Source: Acidimicrobiales bacterium mtb01
GTDB lineage: Bacteria; Actinomycetota; Acidimicrobiia; Acidimicrobiales; Ilumatobacteraceae
Assembly (NCBI GenBank): GCA_004379135.1
Contig: NBNI01000006.1
Coordinates: 437,160 to 501,159, forward strand
Length of the DNA stretch: 64,000 nucleotides
Direction: 5' to 3'
Part shown: positions 1 through 8,262 of the stretch, one piece after another
Layout of the letters: each line of letters starts with the position of its first letter
Numbering within the stretch: position 1 is the stretch's first letter
Position numbers and translations under genes: made by a program
The notes under the pieces: generated by a model
Database searches by the model: none
Told to the model about the DNA's origin: nothing
Seen by the model: only the letters and a program-made list of their open reading frames with translations

Positions 1-2
1 TG

Positions 3-1127
3 GTTCCGTCGTGGACCGCGTTCGCGGTGGTCACTCTTCTCGAACGGCACTTCGGCGAACTCGTCGACTACCAGTTCACCGCCGGAGTCGAGGAAGAACT
101 CGACCAGATCGCCGGTCGTCTGCTGGCCAAGGACGAATGGCTTCGCGCGTTCTACTTCGGTGACGCGCAGATGGGCGATCTCGGCGAACTCGGTCTCAAG
201 AAGTTGATCGAGAAGAACATCGAGAACATCGACGCCGCCGCCATCAACTCGTTCGGCCTGGGCGCCGATCCGACCACCGGCGAAGTCGTCGCGGTGAAGC
301 CCGGCAAGTACGGACCGTACGTGAAGCGCGGTGAGGACACCGCGGGGGTTCCCGACTCGCTCGCACCCGACGAACTCACTCTCACCGAGGCACTCCGCCT
401 GTTGTCGCTTCCCAAGAGCGACGAGCCCATCGGCGAACTCGACGGACATCCGGTGTTCGCGAAGAACGGCCGCTATGGGCCGTACGTGCAATGGGGAACG
501 ATGGACGAGCCGCCGCTCGGTTTGGCCAAGCCCAAGATGGTGAGCCTCTTCAAGACGATGGTGCTCGAACGCATGACGATGACCGATGCCGAGCAACTGC
601 TCGGATTGCCGCGCACCATCGGCATCGACCCCAACGACGGCACGGCGATCCTCGCCAACAACGGTCGTTACGGCCCGTACATCCAGAAGGGCACCGACTA
701 CCGCACGATCGAGAACGAGGAGAAGCTCCTCACGATCGGCCTCGACGAAGCGGTGTCGATCTTCTCGCAGCCCAAGCAGTACCGGCGCGGGCGTTCGGTG
801 GCGGCCAAGGGACCGTTGCGCGAATTCGGCAACGACCCGGTGAGCGGTCGACCGGTGTTGGCCAAGGAGGGTCAATACGGCGTGTACGTGACGGACGGCG
901 AGGTGAACGCGTCGATCGGCAAGGGCGATCGCATCGAGGAGATGCTTCCCGAACGGGCCTACGAACTCCTCGCCATTCGGCGCGAGGTGATGGCCGAGAA
1001 GGGCATCGCACCGAAGAAGAAGGCGGCCGCACGCAAGAGTGCTGCTCCGAAGAAGAAGGCTCCGGCCAAGAAGAAGGTCGCAGCGAAGAAGGCCGCGCCC
1101 AAGAAGGCCGCGGCGAAGAAGTCGTGA
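3..1127 (+). CDS. topA: DNA topoisomerase I, C-terminal part (5' truncated by window edge)
   Basis: C-terminal part of a type IA topoisomerase, which relaxes negative supercoils by a 5'-phosphotyrosyl single-strand break. The frame is open from base 3, so the catalytic core lies upstream of the window. The opening residues VPSWTAFAVVTLLERHFGELV match the end of the catalytic domain. Four C-terminal topoisomerase repeats follow, each marked by a G-x-Y-G-x-Y core at about 303 (GKYGPYV), 468 (GRYGPYV), 663 (GRYGPYI) and 870 (GQYGVYV). From about 1009 the protein ends in a Lys/Ala-rich tail like that of other actinobacterial TopA enzymes, where it supports DNA and RNA polymerase contact. The stop overlaps the tmk start as GTGA. 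Confidence 0.96.
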   Translation, partial: VPSWTAFAVVTLLERHFGELVDYQFTAGVEEELDQIAGRLLAKDEWLRAFYFGDAQMGDLGELGLKKLIEKNIENIDAAAINSFGLGADPTTGEVVAVKPGKYGPYVKRGEDTAGVPDSLAPDELTLTEALRLLSLPKSDEPIGELDGHPVFAKNGRYGPYVQWGTMDEPPLGLAKPKMVSLFKTMVLERMTMTDAEQLLGLPRTIGIDPNDGTAILANNGRYGPYIQKGTDYRTIENEEKLLTIGLDEAVSIFSQPKQYRRGRSVAAKGPLREFGNDPVSGRPVLAKEGQYGVYVTDGEVNASIGKGDRIEEMLPERAYELLAIRREVMAEKGIAPKKKAAARKSAAPKKKAPAKKKVAAKKAAPKKAAAKKS

Positions 1128-1735
1128 CGACTGCCGGCCGCTACATCGCTCTCGAGGGAATCGAGGGCTGCGGCAAGTCGACCCAGGCCGTGCGTCTGGC
1201 CGAATCGCTCGGCGCGGTGCTCACGCGCGAGACCGGCGGAACACCGATCGGTCAGCGCATCCGCGACGTGTTGCACGATCCGGCCAACACGCACCTCAGC
1301 CCGGTGGCCGAGGCGCTGTTGATCGCCGGTGATCGCGCGCAGCATCGGGCCGAAGTGCTGGCCCCGAATCTCGATGCCGGTCGAATCATCGTGAGCGATC
1401 GCAGCGTCCACTCGAGCATCGCGTACCAGGGTTACGGCCGTGGTCTCGATCTCGAATCGGTGCGGCGCATCAACGACTGGGCCCTCGACGGGCGTTGGCC
1501 CGATCTCGTGGTGCTGATCGACATCGAGCACGACGAGGCGCTGAAGCGACTGGCCCATCGCGACCTCGATCGGTTCGAGCGCGAGGGGGCCGATTTCTTC
1601 CGGCGAATCGTCGACGGCTTCCGTGCGATGGCGCAGGCCGATCCGGCTCGGTGGCTGGTGGTCGATGGAACCCGGCCGATCGACGAACTGGCCGGTCGAA
1701 TCCTCGAGCACGTGCGATCTACGCTCGGGCTCTGA
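1124..1735 (+). CDS. tmk: Thymidylate kinase
   Basis: Phosphorylates dTMP to dTDP with ATP in the dTTP pathway; cytosolic. About 203 residues, normal for bacterial Tmk. The P-loop GIEGCGKST starts at residue 12, and the dTMP-site segment SDRSVHSSIAYQGYGRG follows (DRS where DRY is usual). The GTG at 1124 is chosen because it overlaps the topA stop (GTGA) and places the P-loop at the usual distance from the N-terminus. The topA-tmk-holB order is conserved in actinobacteria and suggests one transcript; holB starts 1 nt after the stop. Confidence 0.95.
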   Translation: MTTAGRYIALEGIEGCGKSTQAVRLAESLGAVLTRETGGTPIGQRIRDVLHDPANTHLSPVAEALLIAGDRAQHRAEVLAPNLDAGRIIVSDRSVHSSIAYQGYGRGLDLESVRRINDWALDGRWPDLVVLIDIEHDEALKRLAHRDLDRFEREGADFFRRIVDGFRAMAQADPARWLVVDGTRPIDELAGRILEHVRSTLGL

Positions 1736-1736
1736 C

Positions 1737-2816
1737 ATGGCCCGCACGGCAACTTCATCGGTGTTCGATGCCGTCATCGGACAGGACGACGCCGTGGCCA
1801 AACTGCGCGCGCTCACCACATCGCCGGCCCATGCGTATCTGCTGGTCGGACCCAGTGGTTGCGGCAAGGAGGCGGCCGCCCGCGCTTTCGCGGCGGTGCG
1901 TCTGCAAGGTGACGAAGACGCGGGTGGGCGCACGGCCGATCTGGTGATGCGCGGCATTCACGTCGACGTTCACGAACTCGAGCGCGAAGGTGCGTCGATC
2001 GACGTCGAGCAGGCGCGCGAGGAGATCGTGAAGTTGGCCGATCGCACTGCTGTCGAAGGATCCACGCGGGTGATCATCGTGCATGAGTTCCATCTGCTGG
2101 CCGACGTGGCCCGCTCGGCGTTGCTCAAGACGATCGAGGAGCCCGACGGCCGGACGATCATCCTGATGCTGGCCGATGAAGTGCCCGACAACTTCGCCAC
2201 CATCTCGTCGCGCAGCGTGCGGGTGAACTTCGGTCCGGTGTCCGAGGAACTGGTGGCCGCCACGCTCGTCGCCGAAGGCGCCGATGCGGGAGTGGCCGAT
2301 GAGGTCGCCCGGGTCGCCGCCGGCGATCTCGATCGCGCGCGGGTGCTGGTTGGTGATCCGAAGTTGAGCGACCGCATGCGGTTGTTCACCGCCATACCGC
2401 AGCAACTCGACGGATCACTGGCCCGTGCCGTCGCTCTGGTGGCCGAGATCACCGCCACCATCGAAGAAGCCCTCGAGCCCTACAAAGCCAAGCAACAGGT
2501 CGAGGTCGAAACTTTGGAAGAGCGCGCCAAGTTGCTCGGCGAGCGGGGCAGCGGCCGCCGTGCGCTGACCGATCGGCACAAGCGCGAACTGCGCCGCTTC
2601 CGTACCGACGAACTCCGGTCGGGTCTGCGCGCGCTGTCGATGGTGTACCGCGACGCGATGTCGGGCCTGGCCGCCTCGGCCGCTCCACACGAGGTGATCG
2701 ACTACGCCGATGCGGTGTCGGCCATTCGCCGCGCCAGCAACTCGCTGTCGCGCAACGTGAACGAGCGGCTTCTCCTCGAAGATCTGCTCATGACTCTGCC
2801 ATCGGTGAGGAGTTAG
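1737..2816 (+). CDS. holB: DNA polymerase III delta-prime subunit
   Basis: Clamp-loader AAA+ subunit that helps load the DnaN sliding clamp. 359 residues. Walker A is GPSGCGKE at residues 38-45. The segment VHEFHLLADVARSALLKTIEEP-like (about 2083-2145) corresponds to the Walker B/sensor region, and TISSRS corresponds to sensor 1 with the SRC-type motif, here without Cys. The C-terminal third is helical and poorly conserved, as in other actinobacterial delta-prime proteins. ATG at 1737 lies 1 nt after the tmk stop, so the gene is in the topA-tmk operon. Its stop is TAG, two bases before the next ATG. Confidence 0.92.
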   Translation: MARTATSSVFDAVIGQDDAVAKLRALTTSPAHAYLLVGPSGCGKEAAARAFAAVRLQGDEDAGGRTADLVMRGIHVDVHELEREGASIDVEQAREEIVKLADRTAVEGSTRVIIVHEFHLLADVARSALLKTIEEPDGRTIILMLADEVPDNFATISSRSVRVNFGPVSEELVAATLVAEGADAGVADEVARVAAGDLDRARVLVGDPKLSDRMRLFTAIPQQLDGSLARAVALVAEITATIEEALEPYKAKQQVEVETLEERAKLLGERGSGRRALTDRHKRELRRFRTDELRSGLRALSMVYRDAMSGLAASAAPHEVIDYADAVSAIRRASNSLSRNVNERLLLEDLLMTLPSVRS

Positions 2817-2818
2817 CC

Positions 2819-3331
2819 ATGCCGCGTTTGAGCGACGACGAAGTACGGAGTTTCCTCGCCGAGCGAGGGCACCTCGCGCGCATCGGCACCAACGATGCCG
2901 ACGGCATGCCCCGCGTGTTGCCGTTGTGGTTCATCGTGGTCGAAAACGAGTTCCTGTTCACGCCGCGCTCGCCGGCGATCATCTGGAAGAACATCGTGCG
3001 CGATCCGCGGGCCGGTGTGTCGATCGACGAGGACGAGACGCCGTGGCGCAAGGTGATGATCCAGGGCAACGTGGTGGTGAAACACCAACCCGGTGACGAT
3101 GCCGCGTGGCGCGACACGTACCGTCTCATCGCCAAGCGCTACGTGGCCGACGAGTGGGCCGATGGATACGTCGACGGCACCGACGACCAGCCACGCGCCT
3201 TGTGCGCGATCGATCTCACGGCTCCCACGACGCGGCTCGTCACCTGGCGCATGCCGGTGACCGGGGAGGATCCGCGCGGCATCTGGGCCAAGCGTTATTA
3301 CCTGCCGGGGACGAAATGGTCGTCCGATTGA
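2819..3331 (+). CDS. Pyridoxamine 5'-phosphate oxidase-like flavin/F420-binding protein
   Basis: 170 residues with the split-barrel fold pattern of the PNPOx-like family: an N-terminal helix (LSDDEVRSFLAERGHLARIGT), then beta strands with DGMPRVLPLWF and SPAIIWKNIVRDPRAGVSI. Family members bind FMN, F420 or heme and act as oxidases or reductases on varied substrates; the sequence does not fix the substrate. It starts 2 nt after the holB stop, so it is probably cotranscribed with topA-tmk-holB although functionally unrelated. tRNA-Thr follows 25 bp downstream. Confidence 0.8.
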   Translation: MPRLSDDEVRSFLAERGHLARIGTNDADGMPRVLPLWFIVVENEFLFTPRSPAIIWKNIVRDPRAGVSIDEDETPWRKVMIQGNVVVKHQPGDDAAWRDTYRLIAKRYVADEWADGYVDGTDDQPRALCAIDLTAPTTRLVTWRMPVTGEDPRGIWAKRYYLPGTKWSSD

Positions 3332-3339
3332 CCGGGCGG

Positions 3340-3345
3340 TAGCCT
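3340..3345 (+). promoter_or_regulatory. Putative -10 box for tRNA-Thr
   Basis: TAGCCT, ending 11 nt before the mature tRNA 5' end, so a transcript would begin about 5 nt upstream of the tRNA. It is identical to the box found before several protein genes in this window. No clear -35 hexamer is visible at the expected distance. Confidence 0.45.
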
Positions 3346-3356
3346 GACGAGCCATT

Positions 3357-3432
3357 GCCCGGGTAGCTCAGTCGGTAGAGCAACGCACTCGTAATGCGTA
3401 GGTCAGGGGTTCGATTCCCCTCTCGGGCTCCA
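3357..3432 (+). tRNA. tRNA-Thr(CGT)
   Basis: A 76-nt cloverleaf. The acceptor GCCCGGG pairs with CTCGGGC (one G-T pair), followed by a T discriminator and an encoded CCA. The anticodon stem ACGCA/TGCGT (3383-3387/3395-3399) closes the loop CTCGTAA with anticodon CGT at 3390-3392, reading ACG threonine codons. The T-loop GTTCGATTC is present. A tRNA-Thr close to topA/holB is conserved in actinobacteria. Confidence 0.97.
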
Positions 3433-3523
3433 GTCCTCCGCAAAATACGACGAGAACCATCGACAACTCGCTCACGCCGGGAACACGGTGTCGTTTCATG
3501 GGCCATGATGAGACCGGTGAGCC

Positions 3524-4180
3524 ATGACTGAGCCCGCTCGGATCCTCCTCGTCGACGACGATCCCTTCACGTTGATGATGCTGACCAGCACCTTGCGGTC
3601 GCTCGGTTTCATCGATGTGACGGCGAAGCGCTCGATCACCGAAGCCGTGTCCTACGCCCAGCAGTCGCAACCGACCGTCGCTGTTCTCGACCTCGATCTG
3701 GGCGAGGGTCCCACTGGTATCGACCTGGCCCACCGCCTTCGTCAACTGCACCCTTCGATCGGCATCATCATCCTGTCGACCTACGCCGAACCTCGACTCA
3801 TCGGCAGCAACCAGCGACCTCTTCCCTCGTCAGCGGTCTACGTGGTGAAGCAGTCGATCGCCGACACTGATGCGTTGCTCACAGCCATCGAATTGTGTGC
3901 TCGCAACACCGACATCGACGTGACCCATGTCCGCCGTGCGTCTCCCATCGGCACGTTGAAGGACTCCCAAGTCGAGGTGATGCGCTTGGTGGCGTCAGGC
4001 ATGACCAACGCACAGATCGCCGAGACCATGGTCATGCGTGAAGAGTCGATCGAGAAGGCGATCGCTCGCCTCATCAAACAACTCGGGATCAAGGCCAGCA
4101 GTCGTCAGAATCAACGTGTGCTCATCGCTCTGGCTTACTACCGCCTCATCAAGGGTGCGAATGAGACTGCCGACATCTGA
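3524..4180 (+). CDS. NarL/LuxR-type response regulator
   Basis: 218 residues. Receiver domain at about 5-120 with the acidic cluster DDD at 11-13, the predicted phospho-acceptor Asp56 in VLDLDLGEG, and the conserved Lys109 in YVVKQS. A LuxR-type helix-turn-helix follows at about 148-200 (LKDSQVEVMRLVASGMTNAQIAETM), though the recognition-helix region EESIEKAIARLIKQLGI is divergent. It likely binds DNA when phosphorylated by the overlapping downstream kinase, with the 3' end and kinase start sharing 20 bp. The ATG at 3524 is preceded by GGTGAG as a weak ribosome site. Targets are unknown; the secreted protein and acyltransferase next door are candidates by position only. Confidence 0.88.
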   Translation: MTEPARILLVDDDPFTLMMLTSTLRSLGFIDVTAKRSITEAVSYAQQSQPTVAVLDLDLGEGPTGIDLAHRLRQLHPSIGIIILSTYAEPRLIGSNQRPLPSSAVYVVKQSIADTDALLTAIELCARNTDIDVTHVRRASPIGTLKDSQVEVMRLVASGMTNAQIAETMVMREESIEKAIARLIKQLGIKASSRQNQRVLIALAYYRLIKGANETADI

Positions 4181-5891
4181 CGCAGGTCGACGATCGACAT
4201 CCGAACGTCTCGGAGGCCGTTGGCTCATCTCGTGGAAGGTCTACGCCGTCCTGGCCCTGCTGTGGCTCCTCATGCTCTCGACTCAACTGGGGCAGTCGCC
4301 GGACGCCGACGTGACGACGATGCTGTGGTGGGCGTCGAGCGGAGCGGCCGCCAGCGGAGCCATCGCCTTCCTGGCGCATCGAACGGTCTTCCGGAGTCGG
4401 GAGACCACCCCGGTGAAGATCTGGACCGTGGCCGTGTATTTCGGCAATCACGTTCCAAGTGCGTTTCTCTACGAATACGGGCGTCAACAAGCGGGTATGG
4501 CCGTCGACGGTTCGCTTCTCTCACGGATCGTCGCGCTCGTCGTCACCCAGTCCTTGGTCGCCGTCTCGATCACCCTGCTGTTCGATTACTGGTACGACGT
4601 GAAGGCGCAACGTGATTCCCTCGTCGAAACGCGCATTCAAGCCACCCTCCTCGACCAGTCGCGAGCCGACCTTTATCGACAACTCCAGAAACAACTTGAC
4701 TACGACACCCGCCGGAAGATTTCCGAGAAGAATCCCGATCTGCTCTCGGTCATCGACCAAGCAACACAGCCAACACTCGTTCCATACGCCACGGATATCG
4801 GACACGCCATCACCGATTTCTCTCAACGAGTCGTGAAGCCGCTCAGCCGCTCACTGTGGGAGATGACGGCCACCCCGATCCCGCGGGTCAACCTTCGACA
4901 AGCGCTGTCGGCGGTGATCTCACGACAGCCCTTCAACACCCTGGCGTTGTGCATCTTCGTCCTCGTCAGTTCCGGCCCACCCACTCTCGCCCGCACCGAC
5001 CTCTGGCGCGCCGCTCTCTACCTGCTGATTGGGCTCACGATCATCGTGGTCGTGGCATCGTCGACGAACCGACTGATGGCATGTCGGCCCCGCCGTCACA
5101 CCGCCATCTTCATGGCTACGTTCGTGGTCTTTCAGTCTACCACTCTCCTCATGAACACTCTCCACCCATGGTTCGGGCTCGATCCGGTCAGTGGGTCTTC
5201 GTTCGCAAGCCAAATCGTGGGTAGCGCGGCAGTCATCATCGTGACCTCGGCCCTCGGGGCCTGGCATCGCGAAACCACCGATGTTCTCGAATCGGCGGCC
5301 GGCGACGTCAACGACGAACTCATCAGCGCAATCGCGTCCAGCCGCTCGATCTCGACTCACGCCCAAGAACTCGCACGCCTACTGCACGGATCGGTACAGA
5401 CCCGACTCACCGCCTGCAGCATGTCGATCGAGCGCTCGATTCGCGACAGCGACGAGACGGCATTGAACCTCGCGCTACTCGAGGCCGTGGCGATTCTGAA
5501 GGCTCCTCTGCCCGATGTTGAAATTGCTGACACGGTGGGTGAGGAAATCGGCCGGAAAGTCGCGCTGTGGAATGGATTGTGCGCCATCGATGTGGAGATG
5601 GACCCAGCCACTCGGAACCTGGCCCCTCCCAACACTCGCGACATCGGACGAGTCGCCGAGGAAGCGATGTCGAATGCGATTCGTCATGGTGGAGCATCAA
5701 ACTTGACGCTCGCCGTGTATGCCGCGGACAACGGTTCAATCGTCGTTCGCCTCGATGACAACGGCACCAGGCCGGACCAATCGGCAGCTGGCATCGGCAG
5801 CGCGATGTTCACACAGGCCACCCGCGGCGACTGGTCGTTGACCGCCACCGAATCGGGCACTCGGTTCGAGGCCGCCATCCCGACGGCTTGA
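4161..5891 (+). CDS. Polytopic sensor histidine kinase (HisKA_3-like)
   Basis: 576 residues from ATG 4161, which overlaps the response regulator by 20 bp; an upstream in-frame start at 4038 would lie deep inside that gene. Hydrophobic segments lie at about 22-40, 53-73, 85-104, 119-142, 258-275, 283-302, 312-333 and 348-366, forming two membrane blocks separated by a soluble stretch (about 145-255). The phospho-acceptor is probably His409 in ARLLHGSVQTRL, matching the HisKA_3 pattern. The ATPase has the N box EEAMSNAIRHGG (500-511), the G1 box DDNG (532-535) and G2 GIGSAMF (544-550). It would sense an envelope or membrane signal and phosphorylate the upstream regulator. No known input domain is recognised. 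Confidence 0.82.
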   Translation: MRLPTSDAGRRSTSERLGGRWLISWKVYAVLALLWLLMLSTQLGQSPDADVTTMLWWASSGAAASGAIAFLAHRTVFRSRETTPVKIWTVAVYFGNHVPSAFLYEYGRQQAGMAVDGSLLSRIVALVVTQSLVAVSITLLFDYWYDVKAQRDSLVETRIQATLLDQSRADLYRQLQKQLDYDTRRKISEKNPDLLSVIDQATQPTLVPYATDIGHAITDFSQRVVKPLSRSLWEMTATPIPRVNLRQALSAVISRQPFNTLALCIFVLVSSGPPTLARTDLWRAALYLLIGLTIIVVVASSTNRLMACRPRRHTAIFMATFVVFQSTTLLMNTLHPWFGLDPVSGSSFASQIVGSAAVIIVTSALGAWHRETTDVLESAAGDVNDELISAIASSRSISTHAQELARLLHGSVQTRLTACSMSIERSIRDSDETALNLALLEAVAILKAPLPDVEIADTVGEEIGRKVALWNGLCAIDVEMDPATRNLAPPNTRDIGRVAEEAMSNAIRHGGASNLTLAVYAADNGSIVVRLDDNGTRPDQSAAGIGSAMFTQATRGDWSLTATESGTRFEAAIPTA

Positions 5892-5988
5892 TCAAGCGAC
5901 TCTGATTTTGCTCGAGAGCGGGGGGCTAGCACCACAGAATTGCGGGATCGGCGCCTGGTCCGACCGGGAAATTTAGGATCCGTAGGGT

Positions 5989-8190
5989 ATGACTCGGTCT
6001 TCAGCCCTTCGTCGACCCGCTTGCCGTCTGGCCTTGGTGATCGCCCTGTTTGCGGCGGCACTCACAACCTCTCTCGCCTCCGTCGCAGTCGATCAGGCCT
6101 CAGCCGCCGCGACGTCTCCCGCCACGGTCATAGTTACCGACGGCGGAGGATTCCTGACTTTCAGTACCCAAATCACTGGGGTGGTAGGGGACACGTTCAC
6201 GGTGACGAACAACTCCGGCGTCAGCATCGTCCCCACCCTGTCAGGAGTGGGTCGACTGAAAGTAGGTCCCCAAGGAACCCAGTGCGACACCAATCAGGGG
6301 ACATGCCTCGTCCACGACGTACCAGGGGGGGACGTCGAGTTCACAATCGATGTGATGGGTTCGGTGAGTTTCCAGGAGACCGGTTGCACCCCTGTCCTCC
6401 AAGGCGGCGAGGGTCCATGTGCGACCGGTTCGCTCGACATCCTTCTCCCACAACAACAGACCTACACCGTCTCTTACGGCGCGAACTCTGGAAGCGGAGC
6501 GGTCCCGGTCGACCAGAACTCTTACGACTCAGGGGACCCTGTCACCGTCCTCGACAACTCCGGAAGCCTTGTGAACTCGGGTTACACCTTCAGCGGCTGG
6601 TGCACAACTCAACCCGCCGTTGGATCGGCTTGCGGCGGGACGCCTCGCCAGGCAGGTCAAACATTCGCCATCATCGCTGACACCACTCTGTTTGCAGTGT
6701 GGCTGCCCATTGCCGTGTTTGTTCCTGCGATGGGTTCGGTTTCCTACGACGCGAACGGTGGAGTGGGCAGTATCACCTCGACGATCGCCTCCATCTCAGC
6801 CCCGGTGAACCTCGCCACTGGTTCGGGGATCTCGCGCACCGGCTACACCCTGACGGGCTGGAACTCAAGCAAAGACGGCCAAGGAAACCTTTATGCATTG
6901 GGTGAAACGTTGAAAATGCCCGTTGGTGGTCTGACGCTGTATGCGGTGTGGGGACAGCCGACGCTGACCTTGGTGGAAAACACCGATGGCCTCACCTTCC
7001 AGGCTGTCGACTCGACGTATCCGCTGTGGTGCGGTGAACCAATCCCGGCTTGGGGGATCCTGAAGAAGTGCTCTTCGAACGTCAACGCGGGATCGAACGT
7101 GACAATCGGAGCAATCCCGTCCGGCAAGAAGTATCTCGCCGCGTGGGGTGGAGCCTGCGCCGGGACCTCGACCACATCAGCCTGCACGTTGACGGTCACC
7201 GAGTCCGTCACGGTCAGCGCCACCTTCGCCGACAACCGCCTCTCGGTCACGAAAACCGGCTCGGGAACCGGAGTGGTTCAAAGTTTCGTGAAAATCGGCG
7301 AAACGCTTTTCCCGGGCAGCCTCGTCTGCGGAGCAACATGCTCCGAGGACCACTTCCCTGGCTCAACGGTTGTTCTGGGCGCCGTTGCCGGCGCACGTTC
7401 GACCTTCAAAGCATGGGGAGGCGCCTGTGCGGGAACCCCCATGACATCGACCTGCAGTGTGACGATTAATCAGGCCAAGAATGTCACGGCCGAATTCGAG
7501 AAGGACGGCCTCGAAGTCACGATCAACGCTCCTCGGTACGGACTCGTGGCATCGTTGTCGCCCCTCATCCTCTGCGGCCGGTTCTTCGGTGTCTACTCCA
7601 CAATCTGTTCGGTCGCGGTCAAGCCCGGACAAAAGATGGAGTTGTTCGCCGCTTTTGACCCTGTGAACTTCACGGTGACCTGGAATCAAACCTGCGGGAC
7701 CGTGTCGACCGCAGGCTTCGTTTCGACGTGCGAGATCACCGTGCCCGACAACGGCCAAGCGCCGGTCACGGTGAAATACGAATGCAAGTCTCCTTATCGT
7801 TCCGATTTCGAGATCGGAGGCCGGCGGATTGGAGTCGGTGCGGACCTCAGCAGAGTAAGTTCCCCCGGCACAAGTATTCAAAGAGCCTGTTTGATCGGAG
7901 CGGACCTCTCCTACGCAAACCTCACCGGCGCCGACCTCAGCTACGCCAACCTCACCGGCGTCGACCTCAGCTTTGCAATCCTCACCAACGCCAACCTCAC
8001 CGGCGCCAACCTCACCGGCGCCAAGCTCTCCTACGCAAACCTCACCGGCGCCGACCTCACCGGCGCCGACCTCACCGGCGCCGTCCTCACCTACGCCAAC
8101 CTCACCAACGCCAACCTCACCAACGCCAACCTCAACGGCGCCAACCTCAGCTACGCCAACCTCAGCTACGCCATCGGCTACCGCCGCTGA
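5989..8190 (+). CDS. Secreted InlB-like repeat protein with C-terminal pentapeptide repeats
   Basis: 733 residues. An N-terminal signal peptide (about 1-41, arginines followed by LALVIALFAAALTTS and an alanine-rich cleavage region) indicates export. Two Listeria-Bacteroides (InlB B, Flg_new) type repeats are visible at about 157-241 and 248-325, each with a YTVSYGAN or VSYDANGG start, a GYTFSGW or GYTLTGW core and an LFAVW or LYAVW end. Two divergent copies carry WGGACAGT...TVSATF and WGGACAGT...TAEF. Residues about 634-730 are pentapeptide repeats of the A(D/N)L(S/T)x type, forming a predicted right-handed beta-helix. There is no C-terminal anchor or LPXTG. Possible adhesin or surface structural protein; function unknown. 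A TAGGAT box ends 9 nt before the ATG. Confidence 0.8.
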   Translation: MTRSSALRRPACRLALVIALFAAALTTSLASVAVDQASAAATSPATVIVTDGGGFLTFSTQITGVVGDTFTVTNNSGVSIVPTLSGVGRLKVGPQGTQCDTNQGTCLVHDVPGGDVEFTIDVMGSVSFQETGCTPVLQGGEGPCATGSLDILLPQQQTYTVSYGANSGSGAVPVDQNSYDSGDPVTVLDNSGSLVNSGYTFSGWCTTQPAVGSACGGTPRQAGQTFAIIADTTLFAVWLPIAVFVPAMGSVSYDANGGVGSITSTIASISAPVNLATGSGISRTGYTLTGWNSSKDGQGNLYALGETLKMPVGGLTLYAVWGQPTLTLVENTDGLTFQAVDSTYPLWCGEPIPAWGILKKCSSNVNAGSNVTIGAIPSGKKYLAAWGGACAGTSTTSACTLTVTESVTVSATFADNRLSVTKTGSGTGVVQSFVKIGETLFPGSLVCGATCSEDHFPGSTVVLGAVAGARSTFKAWGGACAGTPMTSTCSVTINQAKNVTAEFEKDGLEVTINAPRYGLVASLSPLILCGRFFGVYSTICSVAVKPGQKMELFAAFDPVNFTVTWNQTCGTVSTAGFVSTCEITVPDNGQAPVTVKYECKSPYRSDFEIGGRRIGVGADLSRVSSPGTSIQRACLIGADLSYANLTGADLSYANLTGVDLSFAILTNANLTGANLTGAKLSYANLTGADLTGADLTGAVLTYANLTNANLTNANLNGANLSYANLSYAIGYRR
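7891..8187 (+). repeat. 15-bp tandem repeats encoding pentapeptides
   Basis: About 20 tandem 15-bp units, most of them variants of AACCTCACCGGCGCC, encode the pentapeptide domain. Neighbouring units are identical or nearly so at DNA level, which suggests recent expansion and possible length variation by slippage. Because of the repeats, several other frames are also open here. Confidence 0.9.
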
Positions 8191-8250
8191 AATCCGGGAT
8201 CGGCCACGAGTTCTCCAGCTCACCCCATTTCCTGACGGCATCGCGGCACA

Positions 8251-8256
8251 TAGATT
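8251..8256 (+). promoter_or_regulatory. Putative -10 box of a leaderless promoter (acyltransferase)
   Basis: TAGATT ends 6 nt before the GTG at 8263. That spacing would put transcription initiation at or next to the start codon; no Shine-Dalgarno sequence is present. Confidence 0.45.
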
Positions 8257-8262
8257 TGGTGT

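Noticed and set aside
7891-8187. Short direct repeats resembling a CRISPR array
   Set aside because: Units are contiguous 15-mers without spacers and keep a protein frame; no cas genes are near.
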